Of a DNA stretch of 64,000 nucleotides, positions 1 through 9,795 are shown in pieces. The notes under the pieces were generated by a model, which was given only the letters and a program-made list of their open reading frames with translations, searched no databases and was not told where the DNA came from. The stretch's first letter is position 1. Each line of letters begins with the position of its first letter. A program made the position numbers and the translations under genes. Source of the DNA: Brachynemurus nebulosus (taxonomy: Eukaryota > Arthropoda > Insecta > Neuroptera > Myrmeleontidae); assembly GCA_035578155.1 (NCBI GenBank), contig JAPWDM010000008.1, positions 27,946,280 to 28,010,279 of the forward strand. Direction: 5' to 3'.

Positions 1-129
1 GTATTTCATATTTACTATTAACAAAAAAAAATTTACTTAATAAATTTCTAACACTGACTGACAGACAACGCACAGCCTAACTGTTGTGTTTAGATGGACG
101 AAACTAAGCACAGAAGATATTAGGCTAGG

Positions 130-397
130 AACTTACTGGTTAGGCTGGTTTTTTTTAATCGATGCAGAATTTAAAATAAAATATAAAATTCAAATAGTAT
201 TTTTTGATTAAACCACGGCTTCAATGCTAAAAATTGATAAAAATAAATAATTTGACAAGTATTCTTATAAATGTTTGATTTTAGTTTACGTATTCATTCT
301 AAAATATTATATTTGTCAATAGTTTTTTCTCTCTCTAAAAAAATGTTACAATTTTTTTTTATATATCAATTGTGCTTAGAAATACTACAAATACAAA

Positions 398-467
<70 letters not shown>

Positions 468-552
468 TACCTATTATTTTCATTAATTTCAACTTTTCAC
501 AGTGACGCCGGCATTTGGTAAAAAAATAGTATTGGAATTTTTTTTTCCTTTT
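130..552 (-). repeat. TIR family S, copy 1, first part (split)
   Basis: This is an inverted copy of 16195-16680: from the AATCGATGCA stretch near 160, through the TTTTTTCTCTCTCTAAAAAA stretch, to CAGTGACGCCGGCATTTGG near 502-520, the two can be aligned by eye. The copy stops at about 552, where the 5' end of a HINE-like element begins, and resumes at about 3352. The copy here has a (TA)n tract of about 60 bp (404-465) where the 16-kb copy has about 14 bp. No coding capacity is seen; the 71-aa open frame here is mostly translated (TA)n. Superfamily unknown. Confidence 0.7.
404..465. repeat. (TA)n microsatellite in S copy 1
   Basis: Pure alternating TA, about 31 units. The matching place in the inverted S copy (about 16301-16314) has only about seven units, so the tract has expanded here or contracted there. 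Confidence 0.95.
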
Positions 553-673
553 AGCGAATTTCGAAAACTCGAAATTCAGCTATTACAGTAGGTCTCATGA
601 CGCAATCTGAATCCGGGACTATGGCAGAAATCTGTTTTGAGGTCCCTAGAATACGAAAATGATATTCACTAAA

Positions 674-676
<3 letters not shown>

Positions 677-747
<71 letters not shown>
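677..747. repeat. (TA)n tract of HINE A
   Basis: Alternating TA at the position where every complete member of this family has its microsatellite, directly after ACTAAAATTTATA. The 118-aa minus-strand open frame across it is translated repeat, not a gene. Confidence 0.95.
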
Positions 748-751
<4 letters not shown>

Positions 752-1394
752 GTGTTCCCACGACAACTCTCGAACGAAACGTCTAACGCTTATGAAATTT
801 TGTGTGCGGACTGGATTCTGAATTGGCTTGGCTAAGTTCGTTAGCCAGACACGTCGGATGCCCAGAAGTAGGTTTTCTGGCCATTTTTTATCATTCGATA
901 CTATCATAAGGCAGTTCGATTTTTACATCGTTGAAAAGGAAAAAAAAATTATGAAGAAAATATTCTTATAATTTTCTTTCTATTTTAAGTATTTTTCGAG
1001 AAAATGTAAATTTTCACTTTTATTCTTTCTTTGTTAGTCTAATAAGTAATTTATATTTATATCTAAGTTCTTTATGAAGTATAAAAATATTTCACTTTTT
1101 TATTAAAGAATTTTGTGAGAACAAGTGAAGACTATACACATGTATGTGCTATAACACACATACATGTATAGAGTTTTGTTTCTCATTTATTGCATTATAA
1201 TTAGCATGGTTCTATCTCATGTTAAAAAATGTAAATTAAACAGATTTTCTAAGCTAATGTAATGAAGAATTTTTTTTTTTTATTGAATTTTTAAGTAAAC
1301 AAGAATTTGAAGATAATGTTATGATATAATATTATTAAATATATGAAACAAAACAAAATATGTACAATGTACATATGTATGTACGGAAAAATAT

Positions 1395-2930
1395 TTTGAA
1401 TCGATTTTGAAAATTTTTTCACTAATAATTAATAATGTTAAAAAATTAAACCATTTCAAATGGATTTAAGGTATTTTATGTGAGGTCAAGGTTTTCGGGA
1501 CCTAAAAAGGCCAGAAATTAGTTAACCAATCGATTTTAAAAATTTTTTCACAGTTAGTAAGTTAAAGTATTTGAATTAATTAATTAAATGATGTCCGCAA
1601 GAAGCTTACGGACTGCCATAAGTTATATGAGATCCTTAGAACCCTTTTCTTACTGTTAGAGTACTAGACTTGTATGAGTTTCGCCAGGATTTACTGATCC
1701 CATAATTGTAAAAAATAAACTAAACGACCAATTTTAAAAATTTCTTCACTGTTACAGAGCTAAACTATTTTAGATAGATTTAGAATACATTATGTAAGGT
1801 CCGCCAGGGTCCACAGGACCCAAAAGTGTCAAAAATAAACTAACTGACCGATTTTGAAAATTTTTTCACTGTTACAGAGCTAAACTATTTTAGATAAATA
1901 TCGATTACGTTATGTAAGGTCCGCCTGGGTCCATAGGACCCAAAAGTGTCAAAAATAAACTGCCTGATCGATTTTGAAAATTTTTTCACTGTTACAGAGC
2001 TAAACTGTTTTAGATAAATATAGATTCCGTTATGTAAGGTCTGCCAGGGTCCATAGGATCCAGAAGTGTCAAAAATAAACTAACTGACCGATTTTGAAAA
2101 CTTTTTCACTGTTACAGAGCTAAACTATTTTAGATAAATATAAATTACGTTATGTAAGGTCCACCAAGGTCCATAGAACCCAAAAGTGTCAAAAATAAAC
2201 TAACTGACCGATTTTGAAAATTTTTTCACTGTTACAGAGCTAAACTATTTTAGATAAATATAGATTACGTTATGTAAGGTCTGCCAGGGTCCATGGGATC
2301 CAAAAGTGTCAAAAATAAACTAACCGACCGATTTTGAAAATTTTTTCACTGTTACAGAGCTAAACTATTTTAGATAAATATAGATTACGTTATGTAAGGT
2401 CTGCCATGGTCCATGGGATCCAAAACTGTCAAAAATAAACTAACCGACCGATTTTGAAAATTTTTTCACTGTTGGGGAACTAAGCTATTTTAGATAGACA
2501 TACATTACGTTATTTAGGGTCCGCCAGGGTCCGTGGGACCCAAAAGTGGTAAAAATAAACTAATCGACCGATTTTGAAAATTTTTTCACTGTTACAGAGC
2601 TAAACTATTTTAGATAAATATAGATTACGTTATGTAAAGTCTGCCAGGGTCCATCGGATCCAAAAGTGTCAAAAATAAACTAACCGACCGATTTTGAAAA
2701 TTTTTTCACTGTTGTGGAGCTAAGCCATTTTAGATACATATAGATTACGTTATGTAAGGTCTGAAGTGTCAGTAGGACCTAAAAGTGTCAAAAATAAAAT
2801 AACTGACCGATTTTGAAACTTTTTTACTATTACCGAGGTAAACTATTTTAGACAGGTACAGGTTGTGTTATCTGAGATCCACAACTGTCCTGCGGATGCA
2901 AATGCGGCGTAGAATGCTACACAACGGGTT

Positions 2931-3010
<80 letters not shown>

Positions 3011-3300
3011 CATAAAGTCCGCCTAGAATATGCGGTCGAGCTGATTTTTTAATGAGGTCCACCGGGATCTTGCAGATCCGAAAACGCCAGTAATAAGCTA
3101 TCGAACCGATGCTAAAAAATTTCTCACTGCTAGAGAACTAAATTATTTTAGATGGATACAACTATGCTGCACAAAATTCGTTCGGGTTCTTGGGTCCCCA
3201 AAAATACCAAAACTAATTACCCAACCGATTTTAAAAATTCTTTTACTCTTAGAAAGCTAAACTATTTTAAATAGGTACAGGTCTTAGATGAGATCCGCCA
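1395..3300. repeat. 120-bp tandem repeat array (satellite-like)
   Basis: The phrase GTTACAGAGCTAAACTATTT recurs at 1751, 1871, 1991 (one base changed), 2111, 2231, 2351 and 2591, with changed versions at 2471 and 2711, so the period is exactly 120 bp over nine steps. Each unit runs through a GTAAGGTCYGCCAGGGTCC segment, AAAAGTGTCAAAAATAAACT, and CCGATTTTGAAAATTTTTTC. Units before 1745 and after 2820 are more diverged, as expected when the centre of an array is the most recently homogenised. A (TA)n block breaks the array at 2934-3008. No open frame is conserved across units. Confidence 0.95.
2934..3008. repeat. (TA)n block inside the 120-bp array
   Basis: About 37 TA units interrupt a diverged unit, between GGGTTTTGAA and TTACATAAAGTCCGCC. 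This is a second microsatellite inside the same HINE-like element. Confidence 0.95.
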
Positions 3301-3351
3301 GTGCCCAAGATTTGGAAATTCGCTATGTTATGCAGATGCTGCGACAGGGGT

Positions 3352-3440
3352 ATTTAAATTTTGAATTGATTAAAAGAAAAATCAGCCACTAGAACGCTCG
3401 TGGTCCCTTTTTGTTAAAAATTAGGGTTAAGTTGCTACTC
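3352..3440 (-). repeat. TIR family S, copy 1, second part
   Basis: GAATTGATTAAAAG followed by CCACTAGAACGCTCGTGGTC and TTTTTGTTAAAAATTAGGGT corresponds, inverted, to 16085-16165. It is the outer terminal repeat of family S and continues the copy that stopped at about 552. Confidence 0.7.
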
Positions 3441-3837
3441 TATATGGTTTAAAGGCTTCAATTTATAAATAAAAGTCAGTTCTGTAAACGTTTCTGGAAA
3501 TTCATTCCCTAAGGGGTTAAAACAGGAAATGAAAGTTCATATAAGAATTTCGTCATTTTTGAAATTAGAAACGTGGAAATTGGTATTTATGCTTTTGAGA
3601 AATATTGAAAGTGAGCAATGAGTACCTAATAAAAAAATGTTGCCGATAGGAAATCCTATCGGGTATACGGATATATAATAAAAGTGGAATTTGTGTAGTG
3701 TTTTATTTTATTAATGCCTACTTTATTTAAAAATAAGATAAGGGTTTCTGAAAAAAAAATAAATAAATAAAATTCTCGGAAGTCACGAGACTTATGAAAA
3801 AATTTTGCCCTTAGAATATTTGAAACATTTTGTTATA

Positions 3838-4401
3838 CCATTTTTTTATTTGGAATTATTCTTTGGGGCTCAACTTCAAAAATTGATAGACTTTTTGTCA
3901 TACAGAAAAGAATTATCAGATGTATTTCTAACCTTCCAGCCAGACAGTCGTGTAAGAGCACTTTTATTAATTTAAAAATATTAACTCTTCCCAGTATCTT
4001 TGTGTATCAGATTTTGTGTTACATTCATGAAAACAAATGCAATTTACTAAAACATGTAAATGTGCATGAGCATAACACCAGGAACAGTAAAAATCTCTGT
4101 ATACCATATCACAGAATCAAAAAGACACAACAACCAATAAATTACTTAGGTATTGTGCTGTATAATAAACTGTCAACTAATGTTAGAGAATTAGAACTAG
4201 TTAAATTTAAAAAAATAGTAAAGAATACACTCCTTCAAAAGGCATATTATTCAGTGCATGAATGTTTAGAAGATGACATATTATTGTAAGTAGGTATATT
4301 ATTATTTTAAATATGCAATACAATATTATATTATTTTTTGTGACGAGCTCATATAAATTTGTAAATTTTGTAGAGCAATAAACCATTATTATTATTATTA
4401 T
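3838..4401 (+). mobile_element. 5'-truncated LINE, 3' end with AATAAA and (ATT)n tail
   Basis: A 5'-truncated non-LTR retrotransposon. Read in the frame of 3840, it gives the end of a reverse-transcriptase ORF; 3'-UTR-like sequence follows, then AATAAA at about 4378 and a short (ATT)n tail to 4401. Microsatellite-like tails of this kind are typical of Jockey/CR1-type LINEs. Because the flanks rejoin to repeat X, both ends are well placed. The short TTATACC/TTATCC similarity at the junctions may be a target duplication. Confidence 0.75.
3840..4289 (+). pseudogene. LINE reverse-transcriptase C-terminal region, truncated
   Basis: Open for about 149 codons from the 5' junction to the stop at 4287-4289. 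Early residues include FGIILWGS, then QKRIIRCI and later LGIVLYNKL. These are the familiar C-terminal landmarks after the RT domain of Jockey/CR1-like ORF2 proteins (LWG..S, VQKRAVR.I, YNKLP). The catalytic YxDD region and everything upstream are missing. There is no start codon at the beginning; the ATG at 4002 is internal. The frame is intact, so this is a fairly young insertion, but the fragment cannot encode an active enzyme. Confidence 0.75.
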
Positions 4402-4719
4402 CCAAGTATCATCGATTTTTTTAAACAATATTCGGAGAAAATAAAAAGAAATTAACTTCTTTTAACTTTTCCAAAAAGTTGAACATCATCACGATAACTC
4501 TATAACCATTGAAAAAAATGTGTCAAAAATTCTTCTAGCCCCAGCAAATTTAAAAACATCCATTAATTTAGATTTGGTTTTCTGAGTTCCTTGCACCTCA
4601 AAACGTCAAGATCCGGTGACAACCCTATATACTCAAATTGGTCTAAACAGAGTTTTCAAACGCAGTTACTCAAGAACACAATATTAAATAACGAAGATTT
4701 TAGTGTTGCTGGTAATTAT

Positions 4720-5497
4720 GAATCATAAATCATTTTAACTTTTTTTTTAAATATGAGTTTATATCATAGCTTGAACACAGAAGTCATGACGCTCTTGGCT
4801 ATAGCAATCGACTGCCCCCAGCGAGTATTAGTTTAACCGCAACAACAACTTCCAAAAAACTCACCTGTATATAACCGACCAAATGCCTGTCCTACTCTGG
4901 CACGTTTAAATTACAACAACAGAAGGTCTCGCAAAAGTATCAAATAAAATTTAAAGGGAATATTTAAAACAAAATAAACGTTAATTTCGTCTTTAACATA
5001 TTTCATTTGCTTACAATTAGTAAATCCATACATCAATACACACAAACAAAAACATAAATACACACAAAAATTTGTTTATTGTCTGTGTGAATATTTAAAA
5101 TGATTGGACGGCCGCGCTACACCCAGCAAAAACCCTCTTTAAAATGAAATGTCAGTCGCGAATATAGATGTAAATTTGTTTCATCGTTTGAATACATTAC
5201 AAATGATTACTTGCAAACAAAACACGGATAGACAGACGTAGGCATAGACACATAAAGAGAAACAAAGAGTGGCGCTGGGATGATTGATTATCTGAAATGT
5301 GAAAATGGTTTTAAGAAAACTGTATAGAACAGTAAGCGTGTGGAAGAGTAATCAAGTGCATAAATTATTCAACCAATTGTAAAAATTCACAAATAAATTA
5401 AGAAAAAACGATTAATTTATGACACTGGCATTAGAGAAAACATTTATTTTTGAAAATATCTTCTTGTTTTTTTATGGTTCAATATTCATTCATTCCT
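4720..5497. other. Unassigned AT-rich sequence
   Basis: No coding frame, RNA gene or clear repeat structure is seen. Confidence 0.4.
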
Positions 5498-5627
5498 ATT
5501 AGCGAATTTCCAGAAAGAATTCTGGAAATTCAGCTATTACAGTAGGTGTCATGACGCGACTTGAGCCCGGGACTATGGCAGAAATTTGTTTTGAGGTCCC
5601 TAGAAACCGAAAATAATATTCACTAAA

Positions 5628-5711
<84 letters not shown>

Positions 5712-6045
5712 ATATGTATCAGCACGATAACTCTCGAACGAAATGTCCTAGGTTTACGAAATTTGGTGACAACGTTGGAAGTCCAAAAATCTTGGATGTG
5801 TTCTTCAGCCAGAAACGTCGGATGCCAGGAACATGGTTTTTGTTCTTGCAAAAAATTAGTTTTTTGCCAAAATTTCCACTTATTAAAAAATTTTTGGCAA
5901 ATTTTTTTACATCATTTAAAAGAGGGGAAAAAATTACATAAAAAAGGTCTTTAAACTATTATTCTATGTCAACTAGTTTCCGAGAAAAACTAATTTTTAT
6001 AAACGGAAATTCGCTATGTTATGCAGGATGCTGCGACAGAGGTAT
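5498..6045 (+). mobile_element. HINE/Helentron-like element B (complete)
   Basis: The best complete copy. The 5' end TAGCGAATTTCCAGAA is followed at once by its inverse TTCTGGAAATT, then CAGCTATTACAGTAG and GACTATGGCAGAAATTTGTT. A (TA)n tract follows, with a TATG variant at its end. Next come ACGATAACTCTCGAACGAAA and ACGTCGGATGCCAGGAACAT, and finally the 3' end GGAAATTCGCTATGTTATGC with GCAGGATGCTGC, a 4-bp-stem hairpin, then GACAGAGGTATTTT. TAGCGAATTTCC and GGAAATTCGCTA are inverted copies of each other near the two ends. Two short open frames here are not conserved in other copies. Confidence 0.7.
5632..5687. repeat. (TA)n tract of HINE B, followed by (TATG)n
   Basis: Alternating TA followed by several TATG units up to about 5712, at the family's usual microsatellite position. 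Confidence 0.95.
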
Positions 6046-6194
6046 TTTATATTTTACTCGACTAAATAATATAAAGAATAAATTTTTTGAATAGAACTGT
6101 TTTGAATATGGGAACAGATTATTAGTTAATTCTAGACCAATACTCACACTTTTATTTGCAAAAAATATTTTGTAAGTCTTTAAGATTACGGTAC

Positions 6195-6333
6195 ACATCA
6201 TACGATAAGATTTGCGCGTAAGAGAATACTGAATGCATTGGTTTTTAGTCTAGCATGCCACAGTCATAAAAAATTGGTCCGGCTATAGGAGGCGGCCGGT
6301 TAAGAAAGGTGTCCGTAATCCCAGGTTCTACTG
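6195..6333 (-). mobile_element. pogo/Tigger-like element fragment
   Basis: Read on the minus strand from CAGTAGAACCTGGGATTACG, this matches 27210-27345: both contain GGACACCT, CTTAACCGG, CTCCTATA, ATGACT.TGGCATGCTA, CCAATGCATTCAG and CTCTTACGCG in order. The CAGTnnAACCT start next to a TA is typical of pogo/Tigger-type ends. One end is recognisable; the other is not. No transposase is seen. Confidence 0.6.
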
Positions 6334-6451
6334 TATTAAGTTTTTTTTTTTAAATCAACAATATGTGTTGACATTCCCAGGTTAGTAACTTTTTTTGTGT
6401 GTGTCACTATAATAAAATGCCATTAAAAGAACAATTTGGAGGCAACTAGAC

Positions 6452-6870
6452 TAGTGATGAGCAAATGCAAGACCAAGACCAAGACTGCCAAGTCTTGGTC
6501 TTGGTCTTGTTCTTGCATTAAAAATCTTGGTCTTGGTCTTGCTAGAGCAGTTTGAGTCTTGATCTTGGTCTTGGTCTAGGTATTGCTAAAAATTCTTGCA
6601 ATTTCTTGCGTCTTTTTATTAGCGATTTTTTTCCTTCTAAAATCAGAATTTTCTCTCTTTACAGTATTAATTATACTTTCAAACTATTTAAATAGTTTAG
6701 CAAGAGTCTTGCTTGTTTCTTGCTTTTGTCTTGGTCTTGCTCACTTGTGTCTTGGTATTGGTCTTGCAGCCATACTTATAGTCTTGGTCTTGGTCTTGCT
6801 CTTGGTATACATAGTCTTGGTCTTGGTCTTGCAAAAAATGAAAGACCGAGACTAATTTTGCTCATCACTA
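6452..6870. mobile_element. hAT-type MITE with CTTGGT-rich interior, copy 1
   Basis: The termini TAGTGATGAGCAAA and TTTGCTCATCACTA are perfect inverted repeats. They are flanked by a perfect 8-bp target duplication AACTAGAC at 6444-6451 and 6871-6878, the hAT hallmark. The interior is full of irregular GTCTTGGTCTTG repeats, plus a non-repetitive core TATACTTTCAAACTATTTAA shared with the copy at 40 kb. Two open frames (90 and 74 aa) are translated repeat and encode no transposase, so it must have moved with an enzyme supplied in trans. Confidence 0.9.
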
Positions 6871-6901
6871 AACTAGACGCCAAGAACTCTGATTTTAAAT
6901 A

Positions 6902-7165
6902 CAGTAGAGTGTCAATTTCTCAAACTAATTTGGACTGGCGGTGATTCCGATTATCAAACAGGGGTGATTGCTGTAATAAAATACCGAACTTCTGAAGATA
7001 ATAACTGACAGTGCAATTCAAAAGACATTTTGGATAATATCCACGCATTAAACTTTTGTTAAGTTTATTTTTCTTTATTTGCTTCTTGCGCTTTTTTATT
7101 TTAGATTTTTACCCTTTGACGTTCGTGTCGGGTTCATTGACCGTTGAATAATCGATACGCTACTG
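6902..7165. mobile_element. pogo/Tigger-like MITE
   Basis: It starts CAGTAGAGTGTCAATTTCTC and ends AATAATCGATACGCTACTG, flanked by TA on both sides. The ends resemble those of the better preserved element at 19791-20175 (CAGTAGAGCGTCGATTATCC). About 264 bp, no coding sequence. Confidence 0.6.
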
Positions 7166-7167
7166 TA

Positions 7168-7924
7168 ATTCCACTTTTTCCAAAAAAGAGATACCATTGG
7201 TGTTCCCCATCTATTTCTGACTTATTTTTATAAAAACCGTAATATATAATTACAAGAAGTTATAAGACGGCTAGAGGTCAGGAATCACAAGAAAGGTTTT
7301 AATGCTGTTTGTTTCTCATTTTTTACTCACTTCTATCAATTAAAACCTTCGTACGTCACTAAAAAAACCTTGGTACAACTAAACCTCCACCCAATTTTAA
7401 ACTCCTATCTTACATTCTATTTTATATTTTGATACCATTACGATCATAAGCTATAATGATACGCCCAGCTGGTACACTATTCTGAGAGTTGTAATACACT
7501 TTATACGAGTTGTTAACGTCGTACGACGTGATGTGTTAGTCAGGTTGCATTTGATATCTTATGGCATCAACGGCCGTCACGGTATTAAATGTTCTTCTCT
7601 CATGGATACTTTTTTGAATATTATTTTAGAATTGCAATTAGGTCTAAAAATGAGACTTTCAAACCAGTTACAGTGGATAGACCTTTTAATTTTTGAAAAT
7701 CAAAAATTTTAAAATCTTTATTATTTAAAAATTGATTCCAAACCTGTAAGTAAAGAGCGTCCATTTTCGATTGTCCTGCAAGTCAAACAGTGCAGCTATC
7801 GAAAAACTAATGCTGGTATCGGATCTGATTTTAAAGAACAATTTACCTAGTTTCTTGACTAACTATAAAAAAAGGTCACTTTTTAATAATTTTACAAAAT
7901 TATTATTTTTTTTTTTTTTGAAAA
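7168..7924. other. Unassigned AT-rich sequence
   Basis: No gene or repeat structure recognised. A 61-aa open frame at 7771-7956 runs into the next transposon terminus, which argues against a host gene. Confidence 0.4.
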
Positions 7925-7926
7925 TA

Positions 7927-8827
7927 GGGGAGACTGGGGTAAAGTGGCCACTTTAAAACAAAATGTTGTTTATTTATTTGAAAAGAAATACAGATTAATA
8001 AGTATTTAGCATATAGTTGCTTTAGTGCAGAAGCAATAACCATCAATACATCAGCAACATCTTGAAAGGTATTTTTGCAATTTTTGTTTTTCGCAACATG
8101 TGCAAAGTGACTACTTCAATTCACTATGTTGGGTAAAGTGACCAGGGGTACCCATTTTAACACCAAAAGAAATCTTGAAATAATAAACATGTTTATATAC
8201 AAAAACAAGCTATGTTTGTATCATTAATTATTATATATCAACGGACGGACATGAAATCTCATCATAAGGGTTCTTTTTCACATTGTTTCTCGGAACCCTA
8301 GAAACTAATTTCAGGCAATTTTTTTTATTTATAAAATATAAAGAACTAAATAAAAGTTCTGAATTTAATATAATTTGTTAAAATATTCTAAGAATTCAAT
8401 TTGAGCAGCGATCGGAAACACTGGCCACTTTTTCCCATTATAAGCCTGGCCACTTTACCCCGTTAAATGCCATTTCGGCAAACCACAACTAATTTCAAGA
8501 AAGAATTTTCTAATTCATCAATAACTATATTATTTTAAAGGTAATTAGACAGGGTTTTTAGCTATCCCAATTAAAAAACTGTATTCGTAATTAATAAAAA
8601 AAATAATGAGAATACAACTTAAAACTTACTTTACATCAGCACTCGAAAATTCTGAAAATTCATTATAATTCATACAATCTAGGAAACAGATCATTGATGT
8701 TTTAATAGAATACTAATGCCTTGCCTACAAGCTAGTATTCAACTTCGCCACAAAATTGGAGTGGTTTCCGGTGAGTAAAGGCCAATGACCACTTTACTTC
8801 CACTGGACACTTTACCCCAGTCTCCCC
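7927..8827. mobile_element. 0.9-kb TIR element with GGGGAGACTGGGG ends
   Basis: It begins GGGGAGACTGGGGTAAAGTG and ends with the inverse CACTTTACCCCAGTCTCCCC, with TA on both sides (possible TA target duplication). Degenerate copies of the same GGGTAAAGTGRCCA motif lie inside, at about 8131 and inverted at about 8449 and 8790, so the ends have been duplicated inward. No transposase frame is seen. Superfamily not assigned. Confidence 0.75.
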
Positions 8828-8829
8828 TA

Positions 8830-9110
8830 CTACTTCTATAGCTCCAACACTACCTCTAGAAGATCTTACGATCCACCACTGATAATACACAATATCATTA
8901 AAATCATATTTCAACATATATACAAAGAAAATTATGTAAGTAAATATAAAATAGAAATCAAATACCATAGGCTTTGATAATGATCTCCACACAAAGTATA
9001 GAGAAATAGTTCCAATGAAAATGGAATAAATAAAGCATCCCATAATATCTGTCATACATAGCTAACTGTGCTATAGCACACCCAGATGCATCCATTGCCA
9101 CTGGTGCAGT
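8830..9110 (-). other. Possible decayed membrane-protein coding fragment
   Basis: On the minus strand, two overlapping frames stay open. One, from about 9110 to 8955, carries AMDASGCAIAQLAMYDRYYG. The other, from 9055 downward, is strongly hydrophobic and continues into the neighbouring transposon end. A single frameshift near 9040 would join them into about 100 residues with two possible membrane segments. I recognise no family. AT-rich DNA often gives hydrophobic open frames by chance, so this is a weak call. Confidence 0.15.
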
Positions 9111-9787
9111 AAACAAATAGGCACTATGCAGTTATGCACACAATGCACACTACCAAGTAACTCAAAGTACACATAATATTAAGGTACAGTGAACAGTAGT
9201 AACCTTTTGTTTGATGCGAAGTGTATGATGTAATTATTTGTTTACAGACTGATGGAAATATGTTTCAACAAACAGGAGTTGGTAGTGAGAGGAAAGAATA
9301 AAAAAATTTGATTTGTTGAAATAGTGTAATAAAGGAAAACGAATATAACGATTCCGATCAATTCATCTTTGTTTAACTTTTAAAAATCGGATTTATGTAC
9401 ATTAAGGGGTTGTTCAAGATTGTAGAAAAATCGTAATTTTTTCCCATAAATATTTTTGTTCCTTTATATCATACCTAATTACCTAATTAATAACTCAAAA
9501 CTGCAATTTAAAAATGACACACAGTGGCGAAGTATGTAAACAATAATTCGACGGCACGAATAAGTCGCTATCTGCAAAATTTTGTGTTTTGCAACTCAAA
9601 ATTTATCCGTGTATTCTTCGTTGCTTTGTGCAAAATAGGTGTAATTGTCTTAATATATGCGAGACAGCACTATTAAAAAATTTTTAAAGAAAAATAAGAA
9701 TCCTGTATTAAAATAAAAACAATTCTGAATTAAATTATGTAGAAAAGTGAAATATCACAAAAATTCAATTGTCTTTTTATTTGTTGC
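9111..9787. other. Unassigned AT-rich sequence
   Basis: No supported feature. Confidence 0.4.
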
Positions 9788-9795
9788 TGCTATCG

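Larger units (their letters stand above)
553..3351 (+). mobile_element. HINE/Helentron-like element A carrying a satellite array
   Basis: The 5' end has TAGCGAATTTCG followed by its near-inverse CGAAATTCAGCTATTACAG, a block ending TTCACTAAAATTTATA, then (TA)n (677-747), then the family's ACGACAACTCTCGAACGAAA block. The 3' end at about 3314-3350 has the family terminus GGAAATTCGCTATGTTATGC followed by GATGCTGCGACAGGGGTATT. Family S sequence stops just before it and resumes just after, so the whole 2.8 kb was inserted as one unit or grew in place after insertion. Between the halves lies a 120-bp tandem array. No protein-coding remnant is seen. The subterminal inverted repeats, internal microsatellite and short 3' hairpin match the known layout of Helentron-associated non-autonomous elements (HINE/DINE-1 type); the class assignment is inferred from structure. 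Confidence 0.65.
3763..4700. repeat. Dispersed repeat X, copy 1 (interrupted by a LINE)
   Basis: AAAATTTTGCCCTTAGAATA through TTTGAAACATTTTGTTATA (about 3800-3838) and the stretch from about 4405, including ATCATCGAT, ACTTTTCCAAAAAGTT, GGTTTTCTGAGTTCCTT and ACTCAAATTGGTC, occur in the same order without interruption at 61040-61480. A LINE fragment occupies the gap. The repeat has no coding signal and I cannot assign it to a class. Confidence 0.6.

Noticed and set aside
551..907. 118-aa minus-strand open frame, and similar frames at 2868, 5630, 28293, 29743, 29834 and 53829
   Set aside because: They are translations of (TA)n into alternating Ile-Tyr plus non-conserved flanks of the HINE family.
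1395..3300. CRISPR-like array
   Set aside because: The whole 120-bp unit repeats; there are no unique spacers between short repeats, and the context is eukaryotic.
6583..6944. Leu/Val-rich frames of 90 and 74 aa
   Set aside because: They are reading frames of the CTTGGT repeat inside a hAT MITE.
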